A stretch of 64,000 nt of DNA from an uncultured Phocaeicola sp. (GTDB lineage: Bacteria; Bacteroidota; Bacteroidia; Bacteroidales; Bacteroidaceae). The stretch spans positions 62,001-126,000 of the forward strand of contig CANPVZ010000003.1 of the NCBI GenBank assembly GCA_947581855.1. Direction: 5' to 3'. The notes below the pieces were generated by a model. The model did no database searches, was not told where the DNA came from, and saw only the letters and a program-made list of their open reading frames with translations. Shown one piece after another: positions 62,653 through 64,000 of this stretch (position 1 is its first letter; the number at the start of each line of letters is the position of its first letter). A program made the position numbers and the translations under genes.

Positions 62653-64000
62653 ATGAAAGCAAAAAAAGTTGCTTCCGTTTTCTTGATGTGCTTTGTGCTA
62701 TTATCAGTACGCGCACAGATCGCACAGCCTATTAAAGAGGTACCTTTTACTAAAGTGCGTCTTACAGACTGCTTTTGGAGGCCCCGTATCGAGACGAACC
62801 GTATGGTTTCCATTCCATCGGCTTTTAAAGAGTGTGAACGGAACGGCCGTTTCGATAACTTCGCTTTAGCCGGCGGGCTGATAAAAGGAGAGCATAAAGG
62901 CGATTTCTCTTTTGATGACACCGACCCTTATAAAATCATAGAAGGAGCTTCTTATTCGCTTGCGGTGAAGTATGATAAAAAATTAGATGCATATCTGGAC
63001 AGTGTGATTACTTTGATTGCTGCGGCTCAGGAACCTGACGGATATTTATGTACATGCGTAACGAATAAATGCGAGCGTTTGTCCGGCTGGTGGGGACATT
63101 CGCGTTGGGAAAAAATAAACAGCCATGAGCTTTATAACTGTGGGCACTTGTATGAGGCGGCCGTCGCACATTATCAAGCCACGGGAAAGCGGACATTATT
63201 GAATGTGGCGATTAAAAATGCTGATTTGATATGTACGGTATTTGGTCCGGAAAGGGGAAAGAAGCATGTCCCTTCGGGGCATCCTGTCGTGGAAATGGCT
63301 TTGACTAAATTATATAAGGTAACAGGTCGAAAGGAATATTTGGCTTTAGCAAAGTATTTTGTAGAGGAGACCGGGCGTGGAACAGACGGACATGCTTTGA
63401 GTGCATACAGCCAAGATCACCTGCCGATTCTTCAGCAGGAAGAAATTGTGGGACATGCTGTACGTGCAGGTTATTTATATTCCGGTGTGGCAGATGTAGC
63501 GGCTTTAACACAAGACACGGCTTATTTTCATGCGCTTTGCCGGATTTGGGATAATATGGTTGCAAAGAAACTGTATATCACGGGTGGTATCGGTTCGCGG
63601 GCACAAGGTGAGGGATTCGGTCCGAATTACGAACTGAATAATCATACGGCTTATTGCGAAACGTGTGCGGCCATTGCCAATGTATATTGGAATCATCGTA
63701 TGTTTCTGGCTACAGGAGAATCCAAGTATGTTGACGTGGTGGAACGGGCGTTATATAACGGTGTGATTTCCGGTATCTCGCTGAGTGGGGATAAGTTCTT
63801 TTACGATAATCCGCTGGAGTCGATGGGCCAGCATGAAAGGCAGAAATGGTTCGGGTGTGCTTGTTGTCCCGGAAACGTGACCCGTTTTATGGCTTCCGTG
63901 CCTTATTATATATATGCTACGCAAGGCAATTCCGTATATGTGAACCTTTATGCGCAGGGAGAAGCCAATATTGAATTGGAGAACAATGAAGTGCGCATTG
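62653..64000 (+). CDS. GH127 beta-L-arabinofuranosidase-type enzyme (cut by right window edge)
   Basis: The frame is open from ATG at 62653 to the window end, 449 codons without a stop. A signal peptide (MKAKKVASVFLMCFVLLSVRAQ) is followed by the DUF1680/GH127 domain: VPFTKVRLTDCFWRPRIETN, AAQEPDGYLCTC, YNCGHLYEAAVAHYQATGK and ITGGIGSRAQGEGFGPNYEL. The zinc-thiolate active site is visible: AYCETCAAIAN gives the Glu and a Cys, and FGCACCPGNVTR gives the cluster with the nucleophile Cys. These enzymes remove terminal beta-L-arabinofuranose, for example from pectic or extensin-type glycans. The C-terminal part, normally 200-300 more residues, is outside the window. Confidence 0.9.
   Translation, partial: MKAKKVASVFLMCFVLLSVRAQIAQPIKEVPFTKVRLTDCFWRPRIETNRMVSIPSAFKECERNGRFDNFALAGGLIKGEHKGDFSFDDTDPYKIIEGASYSLAVKYDKKLDAYLDSVITLIAAAQEPDGYLCTCVTNKCERLSGWWGHSRWEKINSHELYNCGHLYEAAVAHYQATGKRTLLNVAIKNADLICTVFGPERGKKHVPSGHPVVEMALTKLYKVTGRKEYLALAKYFVEETGRGTDGHALSAYSQDHLPILQQEEIVGHAVRAGYLYSGVADVAALTQDTAYFHALCRIWDNMVAKKLYITGGIGSRAQGEGFGPNYELNNHTAYCETCAAIANVYWNHRMFLATGESKYVDVVERALYNGVISGISLSGDKFFYDNPLESMGQHERQKWFGCACCPGNVTRFMASVPYYIYATQGNSVYVNLYAQGEANIELENNEVRI

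Overview
The window is a chromosomal segment of a gut-type Bacteroides or close relative. The evidence is SusC/SusD pairs, a hybrid two-component regulator, many lipoproteins, repeated TAnnTTTG promoter boxes (the Bacteroides -7 element), and an arginine gene set of the Bacteroidetes type. The species is not determined from the sequence.

Layout. 1-513: 5' part of a dGTPase gene (minus strand). 1033-5383: dut, a TPR lipoprotein, a DUF4292 lipoprotein and a degenerate EnvC/LytM protein, tightly packed. 5454-16820: housekeeping genes (M20 deacylase, acyl-CoA ligase, SLC13-type permease, prfB, a small membrane protein, an ECF-type sigma factor, a VanZ-like protein, a sodium:neurotransmitter-type symporter, an HhH protein, an alkaline phosphatase).

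17183-43115: a xylan utilization locus. On the minus strand are a hybrid two-component system (HTCS) regulator and a GH43 lipoprotein. On the plus strand are SusC, SusD, a surface glycan-binding lipoprotein, a GH10 xylanase whose catalytic domain is split by two CBM-like modules, a GH35-type enzyme, a SIAE-type esterase, a GPH sugar symporter, a second GH10, a GH43 without signal peptide, and a GH67 alpha-glucuronidase. The expected flow is: surface GH10 and binding proteins cut and hold xylan, SusCD imports oligosaccharides, periplasmic GH67, GH10 and esterase debranch them, the GPH symporter takes short xylo-oligosaccharides to the cytoplasm, and the GH43 there releases xylose. The HTCS would sense a xylo-oligosaccharide through its periplasmic propellers.

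43288-43713 is a MITE-like, internally deleted insertion sequence with 22-bp terminal inverted repeats. 43817-45010: N-acetylmuramoyl-L-alanine amidase. Two tRNA genes (Pro-CGG minus, Phe-GAA plus) follow, then a GH28 pectinase. 47556-52488 (minus): rhamnose catabolism, rhaB-rhaA-rhaT-rhaD. 53005-58421 (plus): argR, a GNAT acyltransferase, argG, argC, argD, proC. 59112-62408: a tricorn-type S41 protease. 62653 to the right edge: a GH127 beta-L-arabinofuranosidase, cut by the window.

No phage, CRISPR or clearly new defence system is visible. The most unusual signals are in non-coding DNA: the deleted IS, paired operator-like repeats upstream of susC, three spacers with degenerate repeats, a long perfect hairpin at 58.55 kb, and a one-base frame problem at the start of the minus-strand GH43.
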